A DNA stretch of 64,000 bases from Atopsyche davidsoni (lineage: Eukaryota > Arthropoda > Insecta > Trichoptera > Hydrobiosidae): the NCBI GenBank assembly GCA_022113835.1, contig JAILWY010000007.1, forward strand, positions 9,401,001 through 9,465,000. The letters are read 5' to 3'. Positions 21,912 to 33,800 of this stretch are shown here, one piece after another. The position numbers were made by a program, and so were the translations under genes. Within the stretch, counting starts at the first letter, position 1. Each line of letters opens with the position of its first letter. A model generated the notes under the pieces. That model was not told where the DNA came from. It searched no databases and saw only the letters and a program-made list of their open reading frames with translations.

Positions 21912-22298
21912 AATCTTACTAAACCGAAACTGAAGGGCCATAACGTGACAATATGTAAGATAGTCTCAAAAATTACTTAACGCACTGAATCATGTGTAGA
22001 TATGTGTATATATATATATATATAAAATATGTATTATTTGGTAAAAACTAATACAAAAAATCTTTGTATGTTATGATGGTGCTGATTGAATGTCCATATC
22101 TATTGCCTACGTAATATTTTTATTAGTTGTAAAACAAATTTTATTTAAAAAAAATTTAATTAGTACTTTTTGAAATAAGTTCCTCATTACACAATATAAT
22201 TATGTATGAGGTTTATAAACTAAAAGTTTTCAATAAGTGATTGTAGAGATTATTTCAAAACAAAGGAAGTCATTATGTTCCTGATGTTATATTTGACA

Positions 22299-22302
<4 letters not shown>

Positions 22303-22369
<67 letters not shown>
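22303..22369. repeat. AT dinucleotide microsatellite
   Basis: About 33 uninterrupted AT units in the spacer between the IKK and ZAD zinc-finger genes. It is purely simple sequence and likely length-polymorphic. Confidence 0.95.
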
Positions 22370-22372
<3 letters not shown>

Positions 22373-22724
22373 GTTATCAGACCAAAAATGGAACTGAGCT
22401 CTTTACAAAGTGGTAAAATTTAGTTTTCAATGGAGTATTTTAAAGAATTACCTTTACAATCATGATTGATGAATTATCACATGCGCTAATTTCAAGGGAT
22501 CTATGACCCAGATGGATTTGAACAGAGTTAGAGAAAATTGTTTTTTGTTTTATTACTCCCGAGTTAATCAAATCTGTAAGATAGATATTTTAGTCACACA
22601 TGCACATCAGTACTAAAACCGAAAGGTTTTGATATTTACCAAACACCAAAAAAGTAAATTTTTATAAACAAATTTTGTGGATAAAGTTTTGATTGTAAAT
22701 AGTCTCACCAGTCATTCTTGAAAT

Positions 22725-22884
22725 ATTTTTGAATAAAATACTTGAGTGATTTTCCACATTTTTATTTTTATTAGTGACCGGTTTCGCCAACCTTTCACGT
22801 TTGCATTATCAAACAGATATACATTTTATTCAAAAATATTAAAATGGAATTCCATCAAGTACTCTCTGTCAAAAATATTGAATT
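22725..22884. mobile_element. Hairpin-type dispersed element, copy E, with exact 13-bp target duplication
   Basis: The best-delimited copy, 160 bases, flanked on both sides by TCATTCTTGAAAT (22712-22724 and 22885-22897). The left part is TTTTTGAATAAAATACTTGA, then GATTTTCCACA, then the core GTGACCGGTTTCGCCAACC near 22774. The right part has the inverted start (TTTTATTCAAAAATA) and the tail (GGAATTCCATCAAG, CTCTCTGTCAAAAATATTG). A 13-bp duplication is too long for most cut-and-paste transposons and fits retroposition. Confidence 0.85.
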
Positions 22885-23240
22885 TCATTCTTGAAATGTC
22901 ATCACAGTGTGTTGTGAAAATAAAATTCTATTTACAATTTTTCAGTAAAAGTTGTTTTCTATTTATGTATCAAATAAAAATTCTGTGTACACTTTTTCAA
23001 TTTCGATTGTCGAAGGATTTAATCCCACAAAATAAACTTCATAGACACTTTAAATTATTACTTAAAATTTGGATAAAGAAATTATGTAGCAGGTAAACGT
23101 TTGATTTGCATTTCACTTTGCGCATAAAAAAATATGTAATAATTAATGCAGTGATAAAAAATTATTATAGACTTTAAGACATACAAAAAATAACATACTC
23201 TCTTAAAACTACAATATTCCAACATGTGTTGACACCATAA

Positions 23241-26200
23241 TTACACATTAGGATCGACCACATATATCTTAACATCTGGAGGAACCAATTCTTCTGTCAA
23301 GGAAGCGTCTTTGGGTTCAGTTTTAGTCTGCACTTGCTGATAATTATTATCTACACTGCTGGTACTCACTACAAGTTGAGTTATCACATTTTTATCTAAA
23401 TGCTCATCAAACGATATCAGAGTCTTGCTGTCCTCGGAGGCGGCGGGCATCATATCACCCTGGGTTTTGTCAAAGTCGTTCTTGCCAGTAGATTTAAGAT
23501 AGTGAATGGGATAGTGATTCTTGAGTTCGCTTAAAAGGCGGAAACTTTCAAGGCACACTGTGCACCTGAAAAACAAATAGGGAAATTACTGAAGAGGTTA
23601 CCAAACATGTTATCATTATTACAGGTTATTACTATTGTAGAAAGATTAAAACAACAGCTACAGCGGAAGTCTCTGAAAATCAAAGACCGAGTCCGGAAGT
23701 CTGCAAAGTTAGAAGGATCTTTCTGTACAATTGTAATGATCACACATTCACTCATGTGGTTTTCTGCTCAGCCAGATTTAACAGGAGGCCTTGGATATTC
23801 TCTCACGGAATGAGGCAACCAGCCTTCATAACAAACCTGTGTTATAAATATGTAAGTGGCTTTAATGGCGTATAAATGGAGCAAGTGACAGTAGAATTTA
23901 GTAGAAGCACAGATTTTTAACTGATTGTGCAAATGAACATTAGTCATAACCCACTTGTAGATGTTGTCTCCAATATGGGAGCGAGTATGCTTCACAAGGT
24001 CATTGCTCTGGGTGAAGGCTCGTTCGCAGTACGTACACTTGTAGGGTTTTTCTCCTGTGTGGATTCTGTAGTGGCGTTTAAGGTGGTCCTTGCATGAGAA
24101 CCTAAAACACCCGCAATTAACACAATTATTTCAGTTCTTCTAATCTATTTTGCTTGTAAATTGTTTAAACCACATCAGAAAAAATCATCTCAATTTCTTT
24201 AAAAAGTATTTTATTTTATAGTTACAAGTAATTACAAGAACTCGCTGCTTCGTCTGAAATGTTACATTTTCAGTTTTGTATCAGAGTTCATGTTTCCATG
24301 GAATCTGGGCTCAACCCCAGAACCACCATGGGTGATAACCACACAACCGAAGTACGAGGGCCAATATAAACAAAGGTGGCATGACTAGTGTAGTTAATGT
24401 TTAAAAATTATATGCAGCTAGTTTTTTATTTTGCAAACAATGGAGTGGATCAAGACAAAATATTACTGAAATATGCATACCTCATGCTGCATACGTCACA
24501 CTCGTGTGGCTTGACTCCGAGGTGGATGAGTTTGTGTTTCTTGAGGGAGTTGGGTTTGGTGAATGCATGGCCACACGTATCGCACACATACGGGTGTGCT
24601 CCAGTGTGCGTGCCTATGTGGCATGTCATCTGACCTAGAAATAGAATCCAGAAACAAATTTAAACTAGTTAAAAATTTTACTAAAATATTATCTACTTTG
24701 TAATTTCTAATATTTACAAATCATATAATTTTTAATCTTCTAGAAAGTTATTTTTCAGAGTTTTCTTTTGAACCTGGAGACAATTTATATTTTTTGCAGA
24801 ATTGAGTAATTTGAAAAAAAAAAATTGGCACCCAAAGTTGACAAGCAACTGAACTAATTAATATTTTTTCTTGAAAATATTTTGGTGATGTATAGTTATG
24901 CGTGTGTATACCTTTAGTGGAGAAGCGCTTGGGACAGAGGTTGCAGGTGAAGGGCTTGAGGCCGGTGTGGCGCATCATGTGCTGGCGGAGGTTGGAGCCA
25001 TTATTAAAGCCCTTCCCGCACTGTGAGCACAGGTACGGAGTCTCACCAGTGTGCGTCCGCATGTGGTCTTTCAGGTTGCACAGCTGGGAAAATGCTACAA
25101 CATAACACAAGAAGAATAAAAGACGACTCAGAAGTAAATCACACAAAATAGCCAGTTGGTTAGAAAAATTAATGTGAATCAAGTAGATAGAAGCACTCAT
25201 TTTACTAAAGACTGACTTTAAATATTTTTCCATTCTTAATTACAAGCATGAGTTTACTTATTCAGCATACAGATTGTTAACAATTCTTAGGAGAATTCCA
25301 TATGAAGTGAAAAATTAAACCTGTTCGATATCATTAGGATTGTCATGTAGTTACATGCATTGCTTTTGCATGTTTCTTGACGTGGTGTCTGAAAGTATTG
25401 CCTCTTATATTATTCTTTTGTAAATAAAAAATGACAAGTTATTCATATTGATTAGCACATGGATACAAGAACTGTCAGATAATGTCAAGAATGCCAAATT
25501 GTATTTGCTTGGGAAAAATAAACTAAAAAATGAATTGGAAATTTGAATAGAATGCACAAAGTATGCTAAGCACATCCAGTCCAAGCGAAGTGTGTAATGA
25601 GTGGACATTAAATAATACAGTATAAATCGAAAGGGCATATATACCCTTGCTGCAGAAGGGGCAGACGTTGGGTTTGACTCCATTGTGTTTGTTGATGTGG
25701 TCGAGTAGTTGATCTTGGCGAGAGTACCGCTTGTCACACATGGTACACTTGTGAGGCTTGTCTTCCGAATGCAACTTCATATGCCGGTTCAGCGGATTCT
25801 TGGAAGAAAACTTTTTATCACACACTTCACAAGCAAAGTTTTTCTGCTTGGCCTTCTCTTTGTGTATCCTCATATGGCTGGAGAGGGAGTGGCGGGACTC
25901 AAACACCATGTCACAGTCCTCGCAGGCAAAGGTACCGGGAATTGAGGAAGCAGGATCTCGCTCTGAGCCGGAGCAGTCCATGCCTGCGGTGTGTACAGCT
26001 ACATGTCGTAGGAGGAGGCCCTCTCGCTTGAAGCGCTGAAGACACTGCGAGCACTCAAAAGGTTTGGCTTCCGCATCGTGAATAGCCATGTGTCTGTTGA
26101 GACCGGAAAGTTTCAGGAATGTCTTTTTACAGACGTCACAAGAGTGGAGGGCTTCTTTCTTGATCTTAATGTGTATTTTCATGTGCCGCTCCAGTCTGGA

Positions 26201-26793
26201 GGCCTTGTAAAATTGTTTACCGCACTCATCACACACATGAGCCGAGTTCTTATCACGGCACTTTCGAGTTTTTCTCTTCTTTTTGATTTCAGGTTCTGTA
26301 TCCGGATCATCATCGCCGTAGTCTTGTTGATAGTCCTCATCGTCGTAATCCTCTTGCTTGACATCAAGTATGGAGTCTACGTCAGGTTCCTGCTTGATTC
26401 TCACCGGACTACCGGGTATATTTCTATTTCTAAAGAGGTCACGAAGAATAGTCTCGTTTCTCTCAGACTGATTTCTAAATGCATAAGCCGACGTGAGGAT
26501 CTCTATACAGCTTTCGCATAGTTTTTGTGGCAAGCCGTCCTCCTTTACCACCTGCAACAGATAACAAACATTATCAATTGAACGGTGAGAGAAATGCCAC
26601 TTACATATTGTTTTTCGATAATCACCTGAACAGGTGTGCATATCATGTATATATCCGCCAGAGTGAGCGATGCCTTGACGGACGACCGGTCCATGGTATG
26701 AAAAAGATCCACAAGGGCCGAGTTATCCTTCATACATGATCGACATATCTGGTCAACCTCTTGGCTTGTGAGCGATTTGTTACTAGAGTCCAT
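23241..26793 (-). CDS. ZAD-domain C2H2 zinc-finger protein, 627 aa, 13 fingers, six exons
   Basis: A nuclear DNA-binding protein of the insect ZAD class, in which the N-terminal zinc-binding ZAD mediates dimerisation. The exons are 26793-26626, 26551-25645, 25094-24912, 24634-24481, 24101-23955 and 23565-23241. All have GT/AG borders, and the phases (0,1,1,2,2) sum to 1884 bases. The ZAD has Cys17, Cys20, Cys68 and Cys71, the second pair arriving with exon 2. An acidic linker follows, with two sumoylation-type motifs (RIKQEPD, DVKQEDY) and a basic KKKRKTRK patch. Thirteen fingers run from about residue 163 to about 540. Fingers 7, 9, 11 and 13 are split by introns and each reads correctly after joining (for example CPFCSKAFSQL, CDVCSMRFSCK), which supports the model. 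The linkers before finger 8 (HTGETPY) and finger 12 (HTGEKPY) are standard. The last ~85 residues are an acidic tail. The specific ortholog is not recognised. Confidence 0.93.
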
Positions 26794-27454
26794 TTTATCT
26801 TTTACTTCTACTTCACACCGACTACAGTATCGTAAGGCACGGTCACGGAGTATAAAAAAATTAATAATGACGACAGACCCTATACGGGTTAGACATAGCA
26901 GTTAGGATGCATACGAGGAACGTCTGAAAATCATTGCAATATTATTATTGCAGTTGACCGAGTATCACGTGGAATTATAGGTTCCGTAATAAATCATCCT
27001 CGACTCGAAGTAAACATTAAACACAAACAAATTACGAAACTACGGCAGCGAAAGCGACATTATTCCACAGTACGTAATACCAACGCAAAAATGACGTTTG
27101 TAACGCCATTGTGTAGGGTGGCATCAATTAAATATTTGAAGTTCTTAAAATTTATTTTTATATTTAAATATATATATTTATATAATATATATATAAATAT
27201 AAAATAATTTAAATAAAAAGTATTTATTTAAAATTTTTATATTCTACTCAAAATTTTGACGTTTAAATATAAATTTATAGATAATTTATTTATTTCAAGG
27301 CTAAGCAGCATTCTAAAATATACCTAAGGGATGTAAAATAAAAATAACTTTATTTATAAATAAAAAAATAGTGGATGTAATATATTAAATGGAATGTCTA
27401 TATATAATAGAAATTAAGGTATATATGCAAAGTAATAAGAAAACCCGCCGCGCA

Positions 27455-27650
27455 GTCTGGCAACCAGGTGGCCTGGCCAGCCATGGCAGCCTGGTCAGCC
27501 CTGGCAGCCTGGTCAGCCCTGGCAACCCTGGCGACCTGGCAGCCTGACCAGCCCTGGCAACCCTGGCGGCCTGGCAGCCTGACCAGCCCTGGCAACCCTG
27601 GCAACCCTGGCAACCCTGGCAACCCTGGCAACCCCGGCGGACGTCACGAG
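27455..27650. repeat. GC-rich minisatellite, CCTGGCAAC-type unit
   Basis: Tandem degenerate 9-10 base units (CCTGGCAAC, CCTGGCAGC, CCTGGTCAG), most regular at 27590-27635, where CCTGGCAAC repeats almost perfectly. It is GC-rich inside AT-rich DNA. Open frames across it encode only simple peptide repeats (Gly-Cys-Gln and similar) and are not called as genes. Confidence 0.9.
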
Positions 27651-28581
27651 GCGCGGGGTTCAAATAGTTGCGGTGGTTTCGTACTTTTGCCAGCTTGGTC
27701 AATCTCTTCATTGTCTCCATTCTCATCTCATCACTAATATGCCAAAGTAATGTTGTCGAATGGCCTACGGATATAATTAAATGTTTTTGATAAATCTGCA
27801 ATTTTCGCGCATACTGATTGATTGTTTAATATTTTGTGTACAGACATCAATCTAGCATCCTAGTTACATTGGTTTAGCACATGTGAATAATTAGTAACTA
27901 GAAATGAATGTCAAAACTTTAAAAACTGCACACGGCATAAATACAAAACATAAATTGCGCTTGCGGAAACATAGACTTCGGGTAAAATCTCATAATTTCG
28001 TTATCTCACAATAATAATTTGTTTAAAATATATATATTTAGAAAATTATAATTTCTTTATGTCATTTCTATTTAGGAAAATATTCATAAATTAATTTAAA
28101 ATTTAATCTAATTCTGAGTAAAAGTAATAAATTTTGAAAGTGATATTTACTAATATTTTTCAATTTATTCTAATAGTTCGGTTTCTTCGATTATTTTAAT
28201 TTTGCAGGCAATCAGACTTAACGGTGCACGTATTGTTCACGAAACCAAATGAACAAGACTTTCTATTATTTCCTTATTTTAAATATGATTTTAAAAAAAA
28301 AGTGCTGTTACTTATTAGGACTTCCGAAGGTGTTTCATGTTTGAAAAAATAATATTCATATTAAAAAAAATAGTATCCGTTTGTTTTATCATGTCTTCAA
28401 TCATTCACGTGTGTAGATTGTTAGAATAAAAACATATCGGGCGCCATCGACTAGCCCCTACTTTCTCCGTTGGAAAGTGTGAAACAGACATCCCTCAACC
28501 CAGTAATCGGTGAGAATGGTGTATTTATCAGAAATTACAAATTACGTAACAAACTATAAAGTTAATTTACATTTTTGTATG

Positions 28582-29255
28582 TACAGTGTGTTTAACAAGA
28601 ACGTTATAAAAAAATGTTTTCGGAGTTTTTTGGCAAAAAAAAAGAAATGAACAGGTAGTCTGACGTTTTGTCCTAAATGCATTGTATAAATTATTTAGTT
28701 TTCGTGTTCACTTCGCACAGAGTGCAAATTTCTAGAGATGAGTGCCGCGTATGCTTCCCGCTATGAGGCAGTGTTCCTTTGTTTGCATCCTAAAGGACCA
28801 AAAATATCACGAATTCAGGCTGAAAAGTATATGAATAAGCTGAAAGGGTTTGTGACCAAGTGGGTGAACTGATATTTAAAAACAAAACACGTCGATAACC
28901 TACCAAAAATTGGTAAAACAAAAAAGACGTCGTCCCCCGAGGATAAGCGGATAACTAACCTATTTTTGAAAAACACACATCTATCTTTGCAATCTGCATA
29001 AAAAAACTGAAGCAAAAAGGACTAATATATCTCTAGCTATAATAAAAATACGTTCAATGGAGATTCAGTTAGAATACCGAAGCACATTGAAGAAACCGCT
29101 CCTTTCAGAAAATCACAAAAAAAAAAGAATGTCCTGGGCACATGAAAACAAAGACCGCGACTGGGACAAGATAATCTTTTCTGACGAAGCTTTGTTTTAG
29201 GCAAATAGTATCTCACCTCGTGCTTGGTCAACTGCCGATATTCATTAAGTTATAT
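28582..29255 (+). pseudogene. Tc1-like transposase relic
   Basis: A decayed Tc1/mariner-superfamily copy. The 5' end begins TACAGTGTG after TA-containing sequence, like the mariner TIR at 5311. From the ATG at 28738 a helix-turn-helix-like N-terminus can be followed (YASRYEAVFLCLHPKG), with a stop at the end of the segment KLKGFVTKWVN. Further stops occur near 29000-29040. After about 29040 the frame reads YRSTLKKPLLSENHKKKR, then WAHENKDRDWDKIIFSDEALF, with the first catalytic Asp in FSDE. This is followed by another stop and loss of the C-terminal half. No right-hand inverted repeat was found. Confidence 0.8.
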
Positions 29256-30039
29256 TACAGTTGGTTGTGGTGCGATGTGTGGCTTAAGTGGTAATTTCGC
29301 CGTATAGTTACAATATTGTGTTAGGCGGGGAAAATGAGTGGGAAAAAGCTTTTAGGGCTCTTACTGATCTTTTATACGGTTTAAGGACAAAGGAAAATAT
29401 GTGTTTTCCTGTTCACATTCCTGGTTATCTTAATTATTTTTCTAATCGTCAGAAATACTATAAATTATTCCTCGACCCCATCCATAACACAAATATTTGA
29501 TATTCTTAATTATTTTTCTAGTTTTAACATATCGGCTTACTCGCATATGTAAGTAGTTAAAAATGAAATTATAATATGGACTGTATCATTTCCATGAGAT
29601 TGGCTTTCACTGATCAGGATGTTTGTCCTCTACAAGTGTAAGATTTTAATAATAAAATTCCCCGATCGCATTTTAATGCGGTGAAGTACGCGGAATTCAC
29701 AATTTTAAAGCATTATAATGCATAAAAGCTTCGCCCTAGCGGGCGGCTATCCCGTATTTATGCTAACAAACAATCTCTAGATTAATTTTAATTTTATAAA
29801 CTTCTTAATTCAACAAACATAATTTGTCCTGTCATCGGATTGGTAACATTACGTATTTTCAAAAAAAAAATTCTAAGAGCTCTTGCTGTTTTCATTAAAA
29901 ATTATTTTTTGTTAAAAGAAGTAACTAAAGAGTCATATTTGATAAACTTTTGGGGTGTGTCATGAAAATTAGGTATTATTTGCGGTCAAATGCTTTTATT
30001 TAACAAATTCGGAATAGATGATCGTCTCGCGCGCGGTTG

Positions 30040-30480
30040 CGAGCGCCTCGCCGAGCCCGTCCACCAGTTCGTCAGCTCGCCAGTCCGTCAGCTCGCCAGT
30101 TCGTCAGCTCGCCAGTCCGCATTGCCCGCTAGCCCACCAGCTCGCCAGTCCCTCAGCTCGTCAGTCCCTCAGCTCGCCAGTCCGTCAGCTCGCCAGTTCA
30201 TCAGCTCGCCAGTCCGAATTGCCCGCTAGACCACCAGCTCGCCAGTCCGTCAGCTCGCCAGTTCATCAGCTCGCCAGTCTGCGTTGCCCGCTAGCCCACC
30301 AGCTCGCCAGTCCCTCAGCTCGTTAATCCCTCAGCTCGCCAGTTCGTCAGCTCGCCAGTCCGCATTGCCCGCTAGTCCACCAGCTCGCCAGTTCATCAGC
30401 TCGCCAGTCCGCCTCGCCCGCCAGTCCGTCAGCTCGCCAGCTCGCCTCGCCCGCCAGCCCGCTAAACCGCCAGTCCGCCC
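30040..30480. repeat. GC-rich minisatellite, 16-base CAGCTCGCCAGTCCGT unit
   Basis: About 440 bases of a degenerate 16-base unit, CAGCTCGCCAGTYCGT, organised into longer blocks that also contain TTGCCCGCTAGCCCACCAG. It is highly GC-rich and lies 330 bases upstream of the OST-alpha start codon. Long open frames across it are Ser/Pro/Arg repeats, not genes. It may lie in the promoter or 5' UTR of that gene. Confidence 0.92.
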
Positions 30481-30811
30481 TCGACCGCCGCGCGTGGCGG
30501 TCCTCGGGTGTCGCCGGTGTGGGGCATTCTCACGATTATTCTGCAGTTTCGAGCTAAATATGTGTCAAATTCAAATTTTACAACTATTTTATTTCCTCAG
30601 GATCTGACTGCGATTCCTAGAGACTGCCGTAGAGAAAAAAACCATTTCCCACCGTTTGTACATGCGAACAATTGTAATTTGTTTTATCCCGATCTGCGCT
30701 ACATTATCGCCGAGTCCTCCCTATCGCGGCGCGCCGGCCGGGGAGTGCGCTCGTCGCATTCCGCGGGAGCCGACGCGGCCGTCGCTCCGAGGAGTTTCTT
30801 CCTCTTCCGCC

Positions 30812-33800
30812 ATGGAGATCGTCTTCGGCGCCGACGAGCCCGCGGCGCACAAGGACGTGACGGCTCACTACCTGGGGGGACGCCCGGGCCAGCCCGAGAC
30901 CTTCGAGAACGGCACCGGGATCCCGGACCGGCCCGCCTGCCGCGACGAGGGACTCCCAGATCTCCACTCCTACTTCTCAGGTCAGCGGCTCGCCCCTCCC
31001 CTCCCTCCTCTCCCTCCCTTCGCGGGTCCCGCTCCCCGCGACGGTGGAAGACGACCGCGTTCGTTTTTTTTCATTATTTATTTCGGTCGCGATCGCGTTT
31101 CGGTCCGTCTCATCTGCGGTTGAATACGATACCCTTCCGATGCGATCGATATATCCTCTATAACAGAAATGCGATATTTCTTCACTGAAATTTACAATAG
31201 AAATGAAAGTTTCCCCGGGGAGATTTACATAATGAGCGAGTACCGACGGGGGTCGGTATCGGAACGCGATACTGGATGATCGAATTTGAAATCCACCGCC
31301 CGGCATAGTCAGTCGGTTGATAATAATTTGTCTCCAGTGCCGGATGAAAATGCAAAAGAAAATAATTTTATTATCCGGTAAAAACGTAAACGGTTTCACG
31401 GTGTTTACATAATATTAATTTTAAATCGGTCAGGGGGTGACGGACTCGCTCCGGTCAAAGTGTGAAAAGTATAATACAAATTTGATATCGTGCCATGTTT
31501 TTTCCGAAAAGAATGGAAACCGATATAATCAGCGAGCATTATAATAAAGGAATGCGGTGTTTTTTCATCGGCAAGGGCTGCACGTGCCCGGATAAAATAA
31601 ATATAAAGATAAAATACATATATTATATTTATTTTATATATAATATATGTGTTTATGTTGTGATTGGGTCGGTCTCGCGCCGGAGGTGAACCTCTTTTTG
31701 TATTTGCTTTGCGAGCGGGAGACGATTAAGCTCACGCATTCTGAAGGAAGATCGAGGAGGCCCATCGCCGCGATGCATAGAGGCGTCTCTGGCAATTGCC
31801 GATTGTACGGATGAGAATAGCCAAAAACTCGAATTGGAGACGGTTTTTATTCTAACTTTTTGATTTGTCGCATTGAAATTGGGGATAATACTTATCGCCC
31901 CGGCCGGATTCGAATCCGGGCCTCGTGGTCGGTCGGCGAGTGTGCCGATCGTCGATCGCTATAAATACACGCTAAACTTTAGAAAGTTAAAAAAACACTT
32001 TTGTGTATTGATACATGTGAAATTGACGTGCGCGCCGGGAGTGGAAGAGCGCCGAGGGAAGTCGAGGGAAGCCGAGGGAAGTCGAGGGAAGCCGAGGGAG
32101 GAGTGGGAAGCCGAGGGAGGAGTGGGAAGTCGAGGGAAGCCGAGGGAAGTCGAGGGAAGCCGAGGGAGGAGTGGGAAGCCGAGGGAGGAGTGGGAAGTCG
32201 AGGGAAGCCGAGGGAAGTCGAGGGAAGCCGAGGGAGGAGTGGGAAGCCGAGGGAGGAGTGGGAAGTCGAGGGAAGCCGAGGGAAGTCGAGGGAAGCCGAG
32301 GGAGGAGAGGGAAGCCGAGGGAGGAGAGGGAAGACGAGGGAGAAGTGGGAAGTCGAGGGAGGAGAGGGAAGTCGAGGGAAGCCGCCACCCGCGCGACCTC
32401 GACTCGAAGCCCTTCTATTCACCGCAGACCTGTTTCGCACAATTATTGTCTTTTGTCGACACGGTAGTAATTAAAAAATTAAAACATAGTTACCAATAAA
32501 TGCGTATATAAATGATTTCTGGGCGATTAGTTTTTTTATTATTCCAATAAAAATATTTATGCCGTGATATTTTTTAACTAACATTAGCAATACATTTTAG
32601 AAGATGCAATCAATAAAATTCTATTCATTTAATTTCGATAATGTACATTGAAGTACGATAAGATTAAATAAAAAATGAAAATTAATCGTTGTGTAGGTTT
32701 TTATTTACTAATATACTTTTAAATTAGAGTCAATTAGACTCGAGGTTCGTTGACTGACGTGCTCCATGTGCGTTTAGTCGGAATTTCCCCAAAACCGAAC
32801 CTTCATAATAGTAACTAATGGCCAATGTTTTGCTCTGCAGTACAAGTTTTAATTGTATAAAAAAAATGTTTTATTAAATTATTGATCTAATTTCCCCGTA
32901 AAACTTGAGAAAATTCCGGTTTCAAGGAAACGGTTCGGATGATTGGTCGATTTTAAACTGGGATCTGTTTTATGTTACTCGAACGAAAGTCCACGAAATA
33001 ACAAGACCGGAGGTGATATAATATACAGAGTAACGCATCCACAACATCCAGGCGTTTTGAAAGCGGAAAGTCTATTTGCCAATTAATTAATGTGAGTTTT
33101 GTTCAAGTTGCGACCTGTTCAAAAATATTTTTTTTATTAGGGACACCTGTTTTTCACATTACTCGGTAGAAAAATCTAGCAAATACTTTTTTAACTATAT
33201 TTTTTATCAGATAATGAGAGCTATTAAAAAAAAAAGTTTTTGAATAAAATGTATCCACGCTGAATGAGAACTACGAACATCGTACGAATATGTTTTTCTT
33301 TTCAGTAAAAGTACGAAGAGATTGAGATACTTTTGACCGCTCTCGTCTTCTGCAGAGTACGAGTACGAGAATGGAGTACGAAATATATACAAAAAGGAAT
33401 AAATGTATACACAGTCGATTCAGATTTAGGCTAAGCTTGTTTAGCATAGATAAACACGTTTTTAAGATCAAATTAAAAAAATCTAATATTTTAATTTATT
33501 AATTATGGATATAAACGGCCAGAGTTGGTTATATTTCCACAAGTAAACAATAGCTGCTTATTGTTTGAATTACCTGATTGCGGAGTGCTCGTTTATCGTT
33601 AGCTATATTTGAACAGAGAATTCCCAAAGAAACTGTTCAGATGGTTTCATAGATACTGCGACCCAGCAGTCCCGGAGCCCAGGGGGGCCCAGGGGGGCTC
33701 AGGGGGGGCTCAGGGGGGCCCAGGGGGGCTCAGGGGGGTCCAGGGGGGCTCAGGGGGGTCCAGGGAGGCTCAGGGTTAGGTTAGGCCCGGCAGCCGCATT

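Larger units (their letters stand above)
20296..23240. other. Intergenic region with MITEs and simple repeats
   Basis: It separates the convergent ends of the IKK gene (plus) and the ZAD zinc-finger gene (minus). A weak ATTAAA poly(A) signal for IKK occurs near 20492. It holds a hAT MITE (20793-21069), two hairpin-element copies (21675-21911, 22725-22884) and a long AT dinucleotide run (22303-22369). No gene was recognised. Confidence 0.6.
26794..30811. other. Divergent intergenic region between ZAD-ZNF and OST-alpha genes
   Basis: The two genes diverge from this 4 kb region. It holds AT-rich sequence, a CCTGGCAAC minisatellite (27455-27650), a Tc1-like relic (28582-29255) and a CAGCTCGCCAGT minisatellite (30040-30480). 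It ends in the GC-rich first exon region of the OST-alpha gene. ORFs over the minisatellites are repeat artefacts. A short ORF at 29288-29500 (plus) has no recognisable family. Confidence 0.55.

Noticed and set aside
26078..26521. 147-codon plus-strand ORF opposite the ZAD zinc-finger exon 2
   Set aside because: Antisense shadow of a long coding exon; the minus-strand zinc-finger reading is unequivocal.
27385..27801. ORFs with Gly-Cys-Gln or Pro-Gly-Leu repeats, some collagen-like
   Set aside because: They follow the CCTGGCAAC minisatellite; no start context, no flanking coding sequence.
29990..30607. ORFs rich in Ala-Arg-Gln-Ser repeats
   Set aside because: Generated by the 16-base CAGCTCGCCAGT minisatellite; several overlapping frames are equally open and none has non-repeat content.
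31895..31945. tRNA-like B box (GATTCGAATCC) in a palindromic CCGGATTCGAATCCGG context
   Set aside because: No matching A box, anticodon arm or 7-bp acceptor stem on either strand; at best a decayed SINE head, not a tRNA gene.
31873..32499. Long forward ORF (208 codons) and several overlapping ones, Gly/Arg/Glu-rich
   Set aside because: They lie wholly on a tandem purine-rich minisatellite that keeps several frames open on both strands; repeat artefact, not a gene.
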